Shown one piece after another: positions 41,740 through 50,834 of a stretch of DNA of 64,000 nucleotides. The stretch comes from Pseudarthrobacter siccitolerans (GTDB lineage Bacteria > Actinomycetota > Actinomycetes > Actinomycetales > Micrococcaceae): contig NZ_JAUSXB010000001.1 in NCBI RefSeq assembly GCF_030823375.1, forward strand, positions 3,286,001 to 3,350,000, in the 5' to 3' direction. Both the position numbers and the translations under genes were made by a program. Numbering within the stretch: the stretch's first letter is position 1; every line of letters starts with the position of its first letter. Under the pieces are notes generated by a model that was not told the DNA's origin, searched no databases, and saw nothing but the letters and a program-made list of their open reading frames with translations.

Positions 41740-42651
41740 TCAACTACCTGCCGGCTTCCCCCGGCCCAGCAGCCAGTCCCGGTGCTCCGCCATCTGCTCC
41801 CGCAGCGCCTGCACCACGGCAGCCACGGCCGGGCGCCGCATCGAATCGGGCCGCAGCACCATCCAGTAGGGCAGCAGTTCGGCGATCTCGGCGGGCAAAA
41901 GGCGCACCAGGTCCTCGTGCAGATCACCCATGAAGCAGGGCAGGAAACCAATCCCGGCTCCTGCCCGGGTTGCCTCCACATGGACAAAGACGTTGGTGGA
42001 TGTCAGGCCGTCGCGCATGGCGGGCACCAGCCGCCGGGGCGCGTCGAGATCGTCCACCTGCAGCATCGAGTCCACGAAATAGACCAGCGGGTGTTCATTG
42101 AGCCCGGCCACGGTAGCCGGCGTACCGTGCTCTGCCAGGTAGGCCCGCGACGCGTACATCCCCAGCATGTAGTCACCCAGCCGCACGGCCTCGGCCCGGT
42201 GCACCTGCGGTTCGCCCACCACCACTTCGATGTCCAGCCCGGAGCGCTGCTGCAGCGCCCGCCGGGTCATGGTCACCACCTCCACGCTCAGGCCGGGGTG
42301 TTCGCGCCGCAGCCGGGCCACCGCCGGCGCGGCGATGTACGCGCTGAACCCGTCCGTCGCCGTCATGCGCACGACGCCGGTGATCGGATCGGGTGCCTGC
42401 CCGGCGGCTCCCAGCGTGCCCACCACAGCCTCCACCTGTTCGGCCACCTGCACGGCCCGGGCGCCAAGGTCGGTCAGCTCCCAACCTCCGGTGGCTCGAG
42501 CCAGGACCCTGCCGCCAAGCGCCTTCTCCAGTGCGGCTATCCGCCGTGAGACGGTGGTGTGGTTGAGACCCAAGGCCTGCGCCGCCGTCGTAAATTTTGC
42601 GGACCGCGACACCGCGAGAAGTACCAGCAAGTCATCGGGGTTGGCTTTCAT
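41740..42651 (-). CDS. LysR-family transcriptional regulator
   Basis: About 303 residues. The N-terminal winged helix-turn-helix is at residues 1-60 (SRSAKFTTAAQALGLNHTTVSRRIAALEK); the rest is a LysR substrate-binding domain. ATG 42651 gives the standard N-terminus MKANPDDLLVLL. It is divergent from the MHS transporter gene and most likely controls it and the 3-hydroxybutyrate dehydrogenase gene through the dyads at 42662-42711. Confidence 0.9.
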   Translation of the reverse strand: MKANPDDLLVLLAVSRSAKFTTAAQALGLNHTTVSRRIAALEKALGGRVLARATGGWELTDLGARAVQVAEQVEAVVGTLGAAGQAPDPITGVVRMTATDGFSAYIAAPAVARLRREHPGLSVEVVTMTRRALQQRSGLDIEVVVGEPQVHRAEAVRLGDYMLGMYASRAYLAEHGTPATVAGLNEHPLVYFVDSMLQVDDLDAPRRLVPAMRDGLTSTNVFVHVEATRAGAGIGFLPCFMGDLHEDLVRLLPAEIAELLPYWMVLRPDSMRRPAVAAVVQALREQMAEHRDWLLGRGKPAGS

Positions 42652-42661
42652 ATCTGCAATT

Positions 42662-42717
42662 CTGCACACACTTCGTGCTTGATTGGTTATTGAAGCTCGA
42701 TGTCTGTGCAGTAATAC
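42662..42717 (+). promoter_or_regulatory. Divergent promoter/operator region of the LysR-MHS-BDH module
   Basis: CTGCACA (42662-42668) pairs with TGTGCAG (42705-42711), and inside it GCTT (42677-42680) pairs with AAGC (42693-42696), giving nested dyads centred near 42686. For the transporter, TTGAAG (42690-42695) and TAATAC (42712-42717) with a 16-base spacer are a good promoter. This is the expected site for the LysR protein. Confidence 0.6.
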
Positions 42718-42781
42718 TCAGTGAAGCCATTAGTGCTGGAGATCACAGCACGTGTCATCGTGGACACTAAGGAGAGACCCC

Positions 42782-44164
42782 ATGAGCGTTGAACAACGCC
42801 CGGCGGATAATACTGCCGGACCTGCATCCAAAGGATCCGGACTAAAAAAGATCGTGGCCGCCTCAATGGTGGGCACGGTGGTGGAGTGGTACGAGTTCTT
42901 CCTCTATGCCACCGCCGCCACGCTGGTGTTCGGCAAGTACTTCTTCCCGGCCACCGGGAACGAACTGGACGGCATCATCCAGGCCTTCCTCACCTACGCC
43001 GTCGGCTTCGTGGCACGTCCCTTGGGCGGCATCGTCTTTGGCCAGATCGGCGACAAGCTGGGCCGCAAGCCCACGCTGCAGCTCACCATCGTCATCGTGG
43101 GTGTGGCCACCTTCCTCATGGGCTGCCTGCCCGGCTTCGCCGACATCGGCTACCTGGCACCGGCCCTGCTGGTGGCACTGCGCTTCATCCAGGGCTTTGC
43201 GCTGGGCGGCGAATGGGGCGGAGCCGTCCTGCTGGTTGCCGAGCACAGCCCCAACAAGTCGCGCGGCTTCTGGTCCAGCTGGCCCCAGGCCGCCGTGCCG
43301 GTAGGCAACCTGCTCGCCACGCTGGTGCTGTTCATCATGTCCACCACACTGAGCAGCGAGGCATTCCTCGGCTGGGGCTGGCGTGTGGCATTCTGGCTCT
43401 CCGCCGTGATCGTCTTCGTCGGCTATTACATCCGCACCCACGTCACCGAAGCCCCGATCTTCCTCGAGGCCAAGGCCCTGGTGGAGAAGGAGCAGGCGGT
43501 CAGCTACGGCGTCTTCGAAGTTGTCCGCAAATACCCGAAGGGCATCTTCCAGGCCATGGGCCTGCGGTTCGCGGAAAACATCATGTACTACCTGGTGGTC
43601 AGCTTCGCGATTGTCTACCTCAAGACTGTCCACAAGTACGACACCTCCTCGCTCCTGCTGGCCCTGCTGATCGCCCACGTCATCCACTTCCTGGTCATCC
43701 CGCAGGTGGGACGCCTCGCCGACAAGTTCGGCCGCAAGCCCGTGTACCTGTTCGGTGCCATCTCCGGTGCGGCCTGGCCGTTCTTTGCCTTCCCGATGTT
43801 CGATACCCGCAGCCCGGTGGTCATCGTGGCAGCTGTGACCATCGGACTGTGCCTCCACGCGTTTATGTACGCCGGCCAGCCCGCCATCATGGCAGAACTG
43901 TTCCCCACCCGCATGCGCTACTCCGGCGTCTCGCTCGGCTCCCAGGTGACCTCCATTTTCGCCGGTTCACTGGCGCCGCTGCTGGCCACCCAGTGGCTGA
44001 AGGACACCGGTTCGTGGGTGCCCACCGCCATCTACCTGGTGGTGGCCTGCGCCATCACCTCGGTGGCCGTGCTGAGCCTGCGGGAGACCAAGGGCATCGC
44101 CTTGGAGGACGTGGACAAGGCCGACGCCGCCCGTGAAGGCCTGCTCCCCGCCAGGACCCGCTGA
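42782..44164 (+). CDS. MHS-family metabolite:H+ symporter (MFS)
   Basis: A 460-residue MFS transporter of the metabolite:H+ symporter group (ShiA/KgtP/ProP type). Signatures are VGTVVEWYEFFLYATAA near the N-terminus, FGQIGDKLGRKPTLQ between helices 2 and 3, RFIQGFALGGEWGGAVLL, and ETKGIALEDVD at the end. AAGGAG lies before ATG 42782. Probably imports a hydroxy acid or other organic acid, given the adjacent 3-hydroxybutyrate dehydrogenase. Confidence 0.9.
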   Translation: MSVEQRPADNTAGPASKGSGLKKIVAASMVGTVVEWYEFFLYATAATLVFGKYFFPATGNELDGIIQAFLTYAVGFVARPLGGIVFGQIGDKLGRKPTLQLTIVIVGVATFLMGCLPGFADIGYLAPALLVALRFIQGFALGGEWGGAVLLVAEHSPNKSRGFWSSWPQAAVPVGNLLATLVLFIMSTTLSSEAFLGWGWRVAFWLSAVIVFVGYYIRTHVTEAPIFLEAKALVEKEQAVSYGVFEVVRKYPKGIFQAMGLRFAENIMYYLVVSFAIVYLKTVHKYDTSSLLLALLIAHVIHFLVIPQVGRLADKFGRKPVYLFGAISGAAWPFFAFPMFDTRSPVVIVAAVTIGLCLHAFMYAGQPAIMAELFPTRMRYSGVSLGSQVTSIFAGSLAPLLATQWLKDTGSWVPTAIYLVVACAITSVAVLSLRETKGIALEDVDKADAAREGLLPARTR

Positions 44165-44213
44165 GCTGCTTGAGCAGCCGTACTGTCTGTTGGACGAGCG
44201 CAAGGAAACTGCA

Positions 44214-44963
44214 ATGGAAAACACTTTGAACGGCCGTAAGGCACTGGTCACCGGGGGAGCGAGCGGAATCGGCGCCGCGTGCGTCAGGGAGCTGGCGGCG
44301 CGGGGAGCGAAGGTGGTGGTGGCCGACGTCGACTCCGCCGGTGCCGCCGCGCTCGCCGACGAGGTGGGTGGCACGTCCTGGGCAGTTGACCTGCTGGACG
44401 TGGACTCGCTCGCCACCCTGAGCCTGGACTGTGACATCCTGGTGAACAACGCCGGGATCCAGCGCATCAGCCCCATCGAGGAGTTTGATCCGGTGCAGTT
44501 CCGCCGGATCCTCGCCCTGATGCTGGAGGCCCCGTTCCTGCTGATCAGGGCCGCGCTGCCGCACATGTACACCAACGGGTTTGGCCGCATCATCAACCTG
44601 TCCTCCGTGCACGGGATCCGGGCTTCGCCGTTCAAAAGCGCGTATGTTTCCGCCAAGCACGGCCTGGAAGGGCTGAGCAAGGTGACGGCACTCGAAGGCG
44701 GCGACCATGGCGTCACGTCCAACTGCATCAACCCTGGCTACGTCCGGACGGCACTTGTGGAGAAGCAGATCGCGGACCAGGCCCAGGTGCACGGCATCCC
44801 CGAATCCGAGGTGCTGGCCAAGGTGATGCTCACCGAGTCTGCCATCAAGCGCCTGGTGGAGCCTGAGGAGGTTGCCTCCCTGGTGGCCTGGCTGGCCTCC
44901 GACCATGCCGGCATGGTCACCGGTGCCAGCTACACGATGGACGGCGGCTGGTCGGCCAGGTAA
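44214..44963 (+). CDS. bdhA: 3-hydroxybutyrate dehydrogenase-like SDR
   Basis: A 249-residue classical SDR. Motifs: VTGGASGIGAACVREL, NNAGIQRISPIEEF, SSVHGIRASPFKSAYVSAKH (Tyr144, Lys148) and NCINPGYVRTALVEKQI, the last being highly characteristic of D-beta-hydroxybutyrate dehydrogenases. It would oxidise (R)-3-hydroxybutyrate to acetoacetate with NAD+. AAGGAAAC precedes the ATG; the gene follows the transporter by about 50 bp and is probably co-transcribed. Confidence 0.88.
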   Translation: MENTLNGRKALVTGGASGIGAACVRELAARGAKVVVADVDSAGAAALADEVGGTSWAVDLLDVDSLATLSLDCDILVNNAGIQRISPIEEFDPVQFRRILALMLEAPFLLIRAALPHMYTNGFGRIINLSSVHGIRASPFKSAYVSAKHGLEGLSKVTALEGGDHGVTSNCINPGYVRTALVEKQIADQAQVHGIPESEVLAKVMLTESAIKRLVEPEEVASLVAWLASDHAGMVTGASYTMDGGWSAR

Positions 44964-44964
44964 C

Positions 44965-45228
44965 TCAGTCCAGCTGCCGCAGTTGCCGGTGGTCATAGAA
45001 CACAACTCCGTGGGCGGTTTTTACGCCCACGGAGTTTCTCTGTTGCACCACCACTATTCCCTCGCAACGGCCACTGAACGGATCGTCGCCCACTACTGCG
45101 TCCCCGATTTTGTAAGGGGACCTGGGGGTGAGCGTGGCCCTTGCCCGGTCCCACGCTCTCGCTGCTGCAGTGGCAAGGCTGATGGGCTGGCCCATGCTGG
45201 CCGGGTCGGGGACAAAAGTCTTCACCAT
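44965..45228 (-). CDS. Hypothetical small protein
   Basis: An 87-residue protein with an N-terminal helical segment (SLATAAARAWDRARATL) and a small beta-rich domain (YKIGDAVVGDDPF, EGIVVVQQRNSVGVKT, GVVFYDHRQLRQLD). I recognise no family. ATG 45228 has AAGGAG nine bases upstream. It is convergent with bdhA, one base apart. Confidence 0.6.
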   Translation of the reverse strand: MVKTFVPDPASMGQPISLATAAARAWDRARATLTPRSPYKIGDAVVGDDPFSGRCEGIVVVQQRNSVGVKTAHGVVFYDHRQLRQLD

Positions 45229-45445
45229 GCGTACCAACTCCTTGCGGGCGGCAGCGAAGCCACCCACTGGCGGTGCAGGTTAACCGGAACGCTCCCAGCA
45301 GAGGGCGGCCCTCCCATTCCGGCTGGCACCTTACGCCAAAGCTATGCGCTATTCACACCAGTCACACCAGTAACATGTACTCGCTTTTTCAAGGGGGTCA
45401 TACCCGCTTGGGCCGGCTGCGCGGAACTCAAGGGATCCATGCCGG

Positions 45446-45835
45446 TCAGCGCTGTCCGTTAACGATCTCTTCCGCATTCTCGAAGGCCCAGGCGACCAGC
45501 GGAACCAGCAGGCCACTCAGTTCGTAGCCGCGCTCCGTGAGGCTGTAATCCACCCGCGGCGGGATGACCGGCTGGGCCTTGCGGCTGACCAGGCCGTCAC
45601 GTTCAAGCGTCTTGAGGGTCTGGGCCAGCATCTTCTCGCTGACGCCCTCGGCCCGACGCCGCAGTTCACTCCACCGCTGCTCGCCCTCGGACAACGCGAG
45701 CAGGATCAGCACGCCCCATTTGCTCGTGATGTGGTCCAGCACGGTCCGGCTGGGGCACCCGGCCGGGAAAACGCCGTCGGCCAGGGCCACGGGAAGGGGT
45801 GCGGCATGCGCAGGAGCGGCAGTACTTACTTCCAT
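45446..45835 (-). CDS. HxlR-family winged-helix regulator
   Basis: A 129-residue protein. HxlR/MarR-like winged helix: VLDHITSKWGVLILLALSEGEQRWSEL, then GVSEKMLAQTLKTLERDGLVSR and DYSLTERGYEL. The cysteine near the N-terminus (FPAGCPSRTVLDH) is a typical redox-sensing position in HxlR-type quinone/electrophile sensors such as QorR. It is divergent from the quinone-reductase-like gene, which it probably represses. Confidence 0.9.
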   Translation of the reverse strand: MEVSTAAPAHAAPLPVALADGVFPAGCPSRTVLDHITSKWGVLILLALSEGEQRWSELRRRAEGVSEKMLAQTLKTLERDGLVSRKAQPVIPPRVDYSLTERGYELSGLLVPLVAWAFENAEEIVNGQR

Positions 45836-45838
45836 GCC

Positions 45839-45863
45839 AGTACCTTACCTTAAAGTGCGTACT
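45839..45863. promoter_or_regulatory. Candidate HxlR operator
   Basis: AGTAC (45839-45843) and GTACT (45859-45863) form a spaced inverted repeat just upstream of the HxlR gene start and in front of the divergent oxidoreductase gene. A further AGTACTTACT lies a few bases inside the HxlR gene. Such AGTAC/TACTT dyads are common HxlR sites. Confidence 0.5.
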
Positions 45864-45931
45864 CTCTTTCGGGAAGTAATCGGAAAGGAGCGTGGTTGTG
45901 CTCTTTGACCAACCCCCAACGGAAGGAAATC

Positions 45932-46795
45932 ATGAGCATCGTCGTTACAGGCGCAACCGGCCAGCTGGGCCGTCACGTAGTCGAGGCACTGCTGGAGCGC
46001 AATGTTCCCGGGCAGGAGATCGTGGCCACCGGGCGCTCCATCGAAAAGCTGGCAGACTTCGCGGCGCGCGGCGTCCAGGTTAAGGCCATGGACTACGCGG
46101 ATCCCGCTTCGGTGGCCGCCGCCCTCCAAGGCGCTGCCAAGGTCCTCCTCATTTCCGGCAGCGAGGTGGGCCAGCGGGTGGAGCAGCACCGTACCGTGAT
46201 TGAAGCCGCAAAGGCAGAGGGCGTTGAACTGCTCGCCTACACGAGCATCGCCAATGCGGACACCACCGAAATGTTGCTGGCGGCAGAGCACCAGGCCACG
46301 GAAACCATCCTGCGGGAATCCGGCGTTCCTTTCGTCCTCCTGCGCAACGGCTGGTACCTGGAGAACTACACGGACCAGCTGCCCGGCACGCTTGCCCAGG
46401 GTGCTATCGCAGGAAGCGCGGGGGACGGCCGGGTCAGCGCCGCTTCCCGCGCCGACTACGCCCACGCGGCTGCCGCTGTCCTGGCTGCCGGCGGCCAGGC
46501 CGGCAGGATCTACGAGCTGGGTGGCGACGAGCCGTTCACGATGGCAGAGCTTGCCGCCGAGATCAGCGCTGTCGCGGGAAAGCACATTTCATACCAGGAC
46601 CTCCCCGCCCGGGAATACGCCGGACTGCTGACCGGCTTTGGAGTTCCCGAGGCGTTCGCGGAGATCCTCGCCGATTCGGACCTCGGCATTGCCCGCGGCG
46701 ACCTCCTGGTCAGCACGGGGGACCTGCGCAAGCTGATCGGACGCCCGGCTACTTCCCTGGCTGAGGCTGTTCGTGCGGCCGCTGCTTCTGCCTGA
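45932..46795 (+). CDS. NmrA-like/QorB-type NAD(P)H:quinone oxidoreductase
   Basis: A 287-residue atypical SDR of the QorB/NmrA group. The N-terminal VVTGATGQLGRHVVEALL is the NADPH motif; LLRNGWYLENYTDQL and SRADYAHAAAAVL are family-typical. QorB enzymes reduce quinones or sense redox state. GGAAGGAAATC precedes ATG 45932. Divergent from its probable HxlR repressor. The stop codon lies inside a degenerate tandem repeat. Confidence 0.85.
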   Translation: MSIVVTGATGQLGRHVVEALLERNVPGQEIVATGRSIEKLADFAARGVQVKAMDYADPASVAAALQGAAKVLLISGSEVGQRVEQHRTVIEAAKAEGVELLAYTSIANADTTEMLLAAEHQATETILRESGVPFVLLRNGWYLENYTDQLPGTLAQGAIAGSAGDGRVSAASRADYAHAAAAVLAAGGQAGRIYELGGDEPFTMAELAAEISAVAGKHISYQDLPAREYAGLLTGFGVPEAFAEILADSDLGIARGDLLVSTGDLRKLIGRPATSLAEAVRAAAASA

Positions 46796-46860
46796 CCGGG
46801 TTCCCTGGCTGAGCCGGTTTCACTAGCTGACCCGTTGCCCTGACTGATCTGGTTGCCCGG
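46792..46860 (+). repeat. Degenerate four-copy 17-18-bp tandem repeat across the qorB-like stop codon
   Basis: Units: CTGACCGGGTTCCCTGG, CTGAGCCGGTTTCACTAG, CTGACCCGTTGCCCTGA, CTGATCTGGTTGCCCGG. Each begins CTGA. A similar block, TTCCCTGGCTGAGGCTG, lies just upstream within the gene, so the array may have grown from coding sequence. Confidence 0.65.
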
Positions 46861-46875
46861 CCCTGCCGGCCGGGC
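46855..46875. terminator. GC hairpin between convergent qorB-like and lysE genes
   Basis: GCCCGGCC (46855-46862) pairs with GGCCGGGC (46868-46875) around CTGCC. No T-run follows on either side. Confidence 0.5.
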
Positions 46876-46877
46876 AG

Positions 46878-47513
46878 CTAGGATTTGGTACATGTCAGGG
46901 TCAGGGTGCCGCCAAGGCCGATCATCAACGCCCCGCCGGTTGCCTTCATGGCAGAAATCCGGCGGGGCGACCTGGCAAACCAGTGGCGGGCGGAACCGGC
47001 AGCGATGGCCCAAAGGCTGTCCGAAACCAGTGCAATCAGCAGGAAGGCCATGCCCAGCAGTGCCAGTTGGAACGGGATGGCCCCCGACGGGTAATCCACA
47101 AACTGCGGCAGGACGGCCACGAAGAACACCACCGATTTGGGGTTGGTGGCACCGACCACCAGGCCTTCAGCCACCAGGCGCAGCGGCCGCGGGTCCACCG
47201 GCGGGCGCTGGGTGGAGAAATAGTCCCGCCGGTGCCGGACGGCTTTGATCCCCAAGTAGACCAGATAGGCGGCGCCCGCCAGTTTCACGGCGCTGAACAG
47301 GATCACCGACTGGGCCACCACTATGCCCACACCCAAGGCCACCGCTGCCACCTGCACCAGCTGCCCGGCCGCGTTGCCCAGCACGGTGAGGACGCCGCCC
47401 TTCCAGCCCAGCGCCAGGGAGCGCCCGATCACGAACAGGACGCTTGGTCCGGGTACGGCGATGAGGACCACCGCTGCCAGGGCGAACGCCAGCAGGTTGG
47501 AAAGTGGAACCAT
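46878..47513 (-). CDS. LysE/RhtB-family amino acid exporter
   Basis: A 211-residue protein with six hydrophobic segments. The N-terminal VPGPSVLFVIGRSLALGWKGG is the family hallmark, followed by GAAYLVYLGIKAVR and the ATNPKSVVFFVAVLPQFVD motif. It exports amino acids or small metabolites. Single-gene unit. Confidence 0.9.
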   Translation of the reverse strand: MVPLSNLLAFALAAVVLIAVPGPSVLFVIGRSLALGWKGGVLTVLGNAAGQLVQVAAVALGVGIVVAQSVILFSAVKLAGAAYLVYLGIKAVRHRRDYFSTQRPPVDPRPLRLVAEGLVVGATNPKSVVFFVAVLPQFVDYPSGAIPFQLALLGMAFLLIALVSDSLWAIAAGSARHWFARSPRRISAMKATGGALMIGLGGTLTLTCTKS

Positions 47514-47540
47514 TCCTGATCTTAACCCCGGCAGGCTCGT

Positions 47541-49046
47541 TCAGTCGCCGCTGCGGGCTACGGTGACCGGAACTGGACCGACCACCGGCAGCGGTGACGT
47601 TTCGTCCACCAGTTCGGCGCGCCGTCGTCCGTCACCTTTGATCCACAAACGGTACGCAAGGATGAGAAGCCCCAGCCACGCGCCGCCCACGTAGAGGGCG
47701 ATTCGAGTGTCTTCGAAGGCGCCGAGGACGGCGATCACCAGCGCCATGAAGGCGATGGTCAGGACGGAGGCGGCCGGCCACCAGGGCGAAGGGAATTCCG
47801 ACGCCGGTAGGCCGCGCCGCTTGATTTCGCGCTTCATGGCCACGTGGGAGGCGAGGATCATCACCCATACCCAGACGGTGGCGAAGGTCGCGATGGAGGC
47901 GATGAGGATAAAGACGTCCTCCGGAATGACGGCGTTCAGGACCACACCCACCAGCAGGATCGCAGCCATCATCACCACGGTCATCCACGGCACCCCATGC
48001 CGGGACACCTTCCCGAAGGCGGCCGGGGCATGGCCTTGGCGGGAGAGTCCGAAGAGGATGCGTCCGGCGCCGAAGATGTCGCTGTTGATGGCCGAGAGCG
48101 CAGCTGTGATGACTACCGCGTTCAGGATGTGCGGGGCGGCGGGGATGCCCAGCCCGCTGAAGATCTGCACGAAGGGGCTGCCGTTGCTGCCGATTTCGTC
48201 CCAGGGGAAGAGGCTCATGAGCACCCCCAGGGTGAGGACGTAGAACAGCAGGACGCGCACGGGAACAGTGTTGACTGCCTTGGGGATCACCTTTTTCGGG
48301 TCGGCGGCCTCGCCGGCGGTAATGCCGAGGGTCTCGATCCCGCCGAAGGCGAACATCACCACCGCGAAGGAAGCCAGCAGCCCTTCGAAGCCGGACGGGA
48401 AGAACCCGCCGTGCTCCACGAGGTTGCCCAGGCCAGGAGCGACAGTTGAACCCTCAGCCTGGAAACCGAAAACGATAATGGCAGCGCCGCCGGCGATCAT
48501 GGCGACGATGGCGGCGACCTTGATGAGCGAGAACCAGAACTCCAGCTCGCCGAAGACCTTGACGCTCAGCAGGTTCAGTGCGGCCAGGAAGAAGATGATC
48601 GCCAGGATCCAGACCCAGCGCTCCACCTGCGGGAACCAGAAACCCATGTAGATACTGAACGCCGTCACGTCGGCGATCGCAACGATGGCCATTTCGAAGA
48701 CGTAGGTCCAGCCGGTCACGAAGCCGGCCAGCGGGCCGAGATAGCGGCTGGCGTACTGGCCGAAGGAGCCGGAGACAGGATGCCGTACGGCCATTTCACC
48801 GAGTGCGCGCATCACCATGAAGACTGCGGCGCCGCCGATGATGTAGGCCAGCAGGACGGCCGGGCCGGCCTTTTGGATTGCCGAGGCTGAACCATAGAAG
48901 AGTCCCGTGCCGATTGCAGAGCCCAGGGCCATGAACCGGATGTGGCGCACGTTCAGTCCCCGGTTCAGGACGCTTCCGACGGCGGCTGTTGCGGTCTGTT
49001 GTGCGGCCGGACTTTCGTTCCTGGTTGGGGTTGGTGCTGGTTGCAT
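47541..49046 (-). CDS. Amino acid permease (AAT/APC family)
   Basis: A 501-residue transporter with twelve helices. The AAT-family signature [24 protein letters not shown] is at residues about 28-51, followed by [23 protein letters not shown]. It resembles the GabP/AnsP/ProY group; the substrate is not decided. Promoter region upstream (246 bp) shared with the divergent alcohol dehydrogenase gene; I see no clear operator in it. Confidence 0.9.
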   Translation of the reverse strand: MQPAPTPTRNESPAAQQTATAAVGSVLNRGLNVRHIRFMALGSAIGTGLFYGSASAIQKAGPAVLLAYIIGGAAVFMVMRALGEMAVRHPVSGSFGQYASRYLGPLAGFVTGWTYVFEMAIVAIADVTAFSIYMGFWFPQVERWVWILAIIFFLAALNLLSVKVFGELEFWFSLIKVAAIVAMIAGGAAIIVFGFQAEGSTVAPGLGNLVEHGGFFPSGFEGLLASFAVVMFAFGGIETLGITAGEAADPKKVIPKAVNTVPVRVLLFYVLTLGVLMSLFPWDEIGSNGSPFVQIFSGLGIPAAPHILNAVVITAALSAINSDIFGAGRILFGLSRQGHAPAAFGKVSRHGVPWMTVVMMAAILLVGVVLNAVIPEDVFILIASIATFATVWVWVMILASHVAMKREIKRRGLPASEFPSPWWPAASVLTIAFMALVIAVLGAFEDTRIALYVGGAWLGLLILAYRLWIKGDGRRRAELVDETSPLPVVGPVPVTVARSGD

Positions 49047-49292
49047 AGAAATACCTTCTCGTCTTTGGGAGGGGAGCCGCTAACCAGCAGACCACTTCCG
49101 CGGGTGACGTGATGAGCCTCACGGGGGCTTGGTGTCTTTCATCTCAGACTTGGCGGTGAATCGCTGCTTGTCCCGTTCGTGTGCGTACCCCCTTGACTCG
49201 ATGCGTGCTTTTCCTTACGTTGAGGGGCCGCTGTTGAACTGCGCGGAACTGCTTGAGGTTTGTGCCCGGTAACAGCAGTCCGAAGGAGATCG

Positions 49293-50267
49293 ATGATGAA
49301 AGCAATCGTGCAGGACGTTTACGGTTCGGCAGAGGTGCTCACGTTGCGGGACATCGCCCGGCCCGGGCCCGGCGACGGCCAGGTGCTGATCCGGGTGCGG
49401 GCGGCCGGCGTTGACCAGGGCGTGTGGCACTTGATGACCGGACTGCCGTACCTGGTCCGGCTCTTTGGTTACGGGCTAAAGAAGCCGAAGGTTCCCGTTA
49501 GGGGCCGGGAAGTGGCTGGCGTAGTGGAAGCGGTTGGGACTGGGGTGACCCGCTTTGCCGCGGGGGACGAGGTGTACGGAACCTGCGACGGGTCCTTTGC
49601 CGAATACGTTTGTGCCAAGGAGGACAAGCTGGCCCGAAAGCCCGTGGGCCTCTCGTTCGAAGAAGCGGCGGCGGCGCCCATCTCCGGCGTCACCGCTTTG
49701 CAGGCTGTACGCGACGCCGGCCAAGTGACCGTTGGCCAGAAGGTGCTGATTTTGGGAGCCGGCGGGGGAGTAGGGTCCTACGCGGTCCAGCTGGCCAAGG
49801 TCTTTGGAGCTGAGGTCACTGGTGTGTGCAGCACCGGCAAGGTTGAGCTGGTGCGTTCCCTGGGAGCCGATGCCGTCATCGACTACACCGCTTCTGATAT
49901 TGCGGGCGCCGGGAAGCTGTACGACCTCATCCTCGACACGGCCGGCAACCGGCCGCTGTCCGTCCTCCGCCGCCTGCTGGTACCCAAGGGCACGCTGGTG
50001 ATCGTCGGTGGCGAAGGGGGTGGCAGGCTGACCGGCGGATTTGAGCGGTCCCTTAGTGCGCCGCTGATGTCCCTGTTCTCCGGCCAAAAGTTCAAGGGCC
50101 TTGCCGCGAAGGAAACGCACCTGGATCTCGAAGCCCTTGCGTCGCTGATCGAGTCCGGCAGCGTGAAACCCGCAGTGGATAAGGTCTTCCCGCTTGCTGA
50201 AGCGCCGGCCGCCATCCAGTACCTCCGCGCCGGGCAGGCGCGCGGCAAGGTAGTGGTCAGGGTCTGA
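49293..50267 (+). CDS. Zinc-independent MDR alcohol dehydrogenase/quinone oxidoreductase-like protein
   Basis: A 324-residue medium-chain dehydrogenase. GroES-like domain at residues 1-130 (LTLRDIARPGPGDGQVLIRV, then VPVRGREVAGVVEAVG), Rossmann domain with KVLILGAGGGVGSYAVQLAKVFG. No four-cysteine structural zinc loop is seen. AAGGAG precedes; ATG 49296 has better spacing than 49293. Probably reduces an enal or quinone with NADPH. Confidence 0.87.
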   Translation: MMKAIVQDVYGSAEVLTLRDIARPGPGDGQVLIRVRAAGVDQGVWHLMTGLPYLVRLFGYGLKKPKVPVRGREVAGVVEAVGTGVTRFAAGDEVYGTCDGSFAEYVCAKEDKLARKPVGLSFEEAAAAPISGVTALQAVRDAGQVTVGQKVLILGAGGGVGSYAVQLAKVFGAEVTGVCSTGKVELVRSLGADAVIDYTASDIAGAGKLYDLILDTAGNRPLSVLRRLLVPKGTLVIVGGEGGGRLTGGFERSLSAPLMSLFSGQKFKGLAAKETHLDLEALASLIESGSVKPAVDKVFPLAEAPAAIQYLRAGQARGKVVVRV

Positions 50268-50273
50268 GCGGGC

Positions 50274-50384
50274 TCAAGCCTGCCTCGCCGCAGCTTCGAT
50301 GGCGGCACGGTGGGCGGCCCATTCCTCCGTGCTGTGCCTGGTGAGGTTCGGATTCCCTGGGCGCTGCCCCGAGCTGCCGTCCAT
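50274..50384 (-). pseudogene. Short open frame, possibly a gene remnant
   Basis: A 36-codon frame from ATG 50384 (MDGSSGQRPGNPNLT, ending EEWAAHRAAIEAAARQA). The frame stays open upstream with protein-like sequence (SSWVESRLPDLLRELM) but has no start before an in-frame TGA, and no ribosome-binding site. It looks like the C-terminus of a decayed gene; a real small protein is possible. Confidence 0.35.
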
Positions 50385-50519
50385 AAGTTCGCGCAGAAGG
50401 TCTGGTAGCCGGGACTCTACCCAACTGCTGGGTGCTCCGGATGGCCGCTTGTGGCCTCTAGCCGGCGGGGGGAGCTGCGCGCATGCTCACTAAAGGGACG
50501 CAAAGCCGTCTCCCGGCGG

Positions 50520-50834
50520 TCAGAGGCCATCGATGAGTGTGTGCAGGGCTGTCAGGTGCCGGCGCAGGGCCGCGCGCCCCTCGTCAGTCAGGCTCAGCCA
50601 GGTGCGGGGCCGCTTGCCGACATAGCCCTTCCGGGTGCTGACGTAGCTGGCACCTTCGAGTATTCCGATCTGTTTACTCAACACGGGGTCGCTGACTTCG
50701 ATGGCATCACGCACTGCGCCGAACTCGGCGTCGTCCACCCGGGCGAGGGCGGCCACGATGCTGAGCCGGACCGGCAGGCTTAGGTATTCGTCCAGCTTGA
50801 GCCGGGGGTGGGCCGGCGCACCGTCGGGGCTCAC
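50520..50834 (-). CDS. Winged-helix regulator (MarR/ArsR-like, DUF-type)
   Basis: A 104-residue regulator that is almost only a winged helix: SLPVRLSIVAALARVDDAEFG, then VSDPVLSKQIGILEGASYVS and KGYVGKRPRTWLSLTDEGR. It starts at a GTG overlapping the membrane protein stop (GTGA), so it is translated with it. This regulator-plus-membrane-protein pair is common in Actinobacteria; target unknown. Confidence 0.85.
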   Translation of the reverse strand: MSPDGAPAHPRLKLDEYLSLPVRLSIVAALARVDDAEFGAVRDAIEVSDPVLSKQIGILEGASYVSTRKGYVGKRPRTWLSLTDEGRAALRRHLTALHTLIDGL

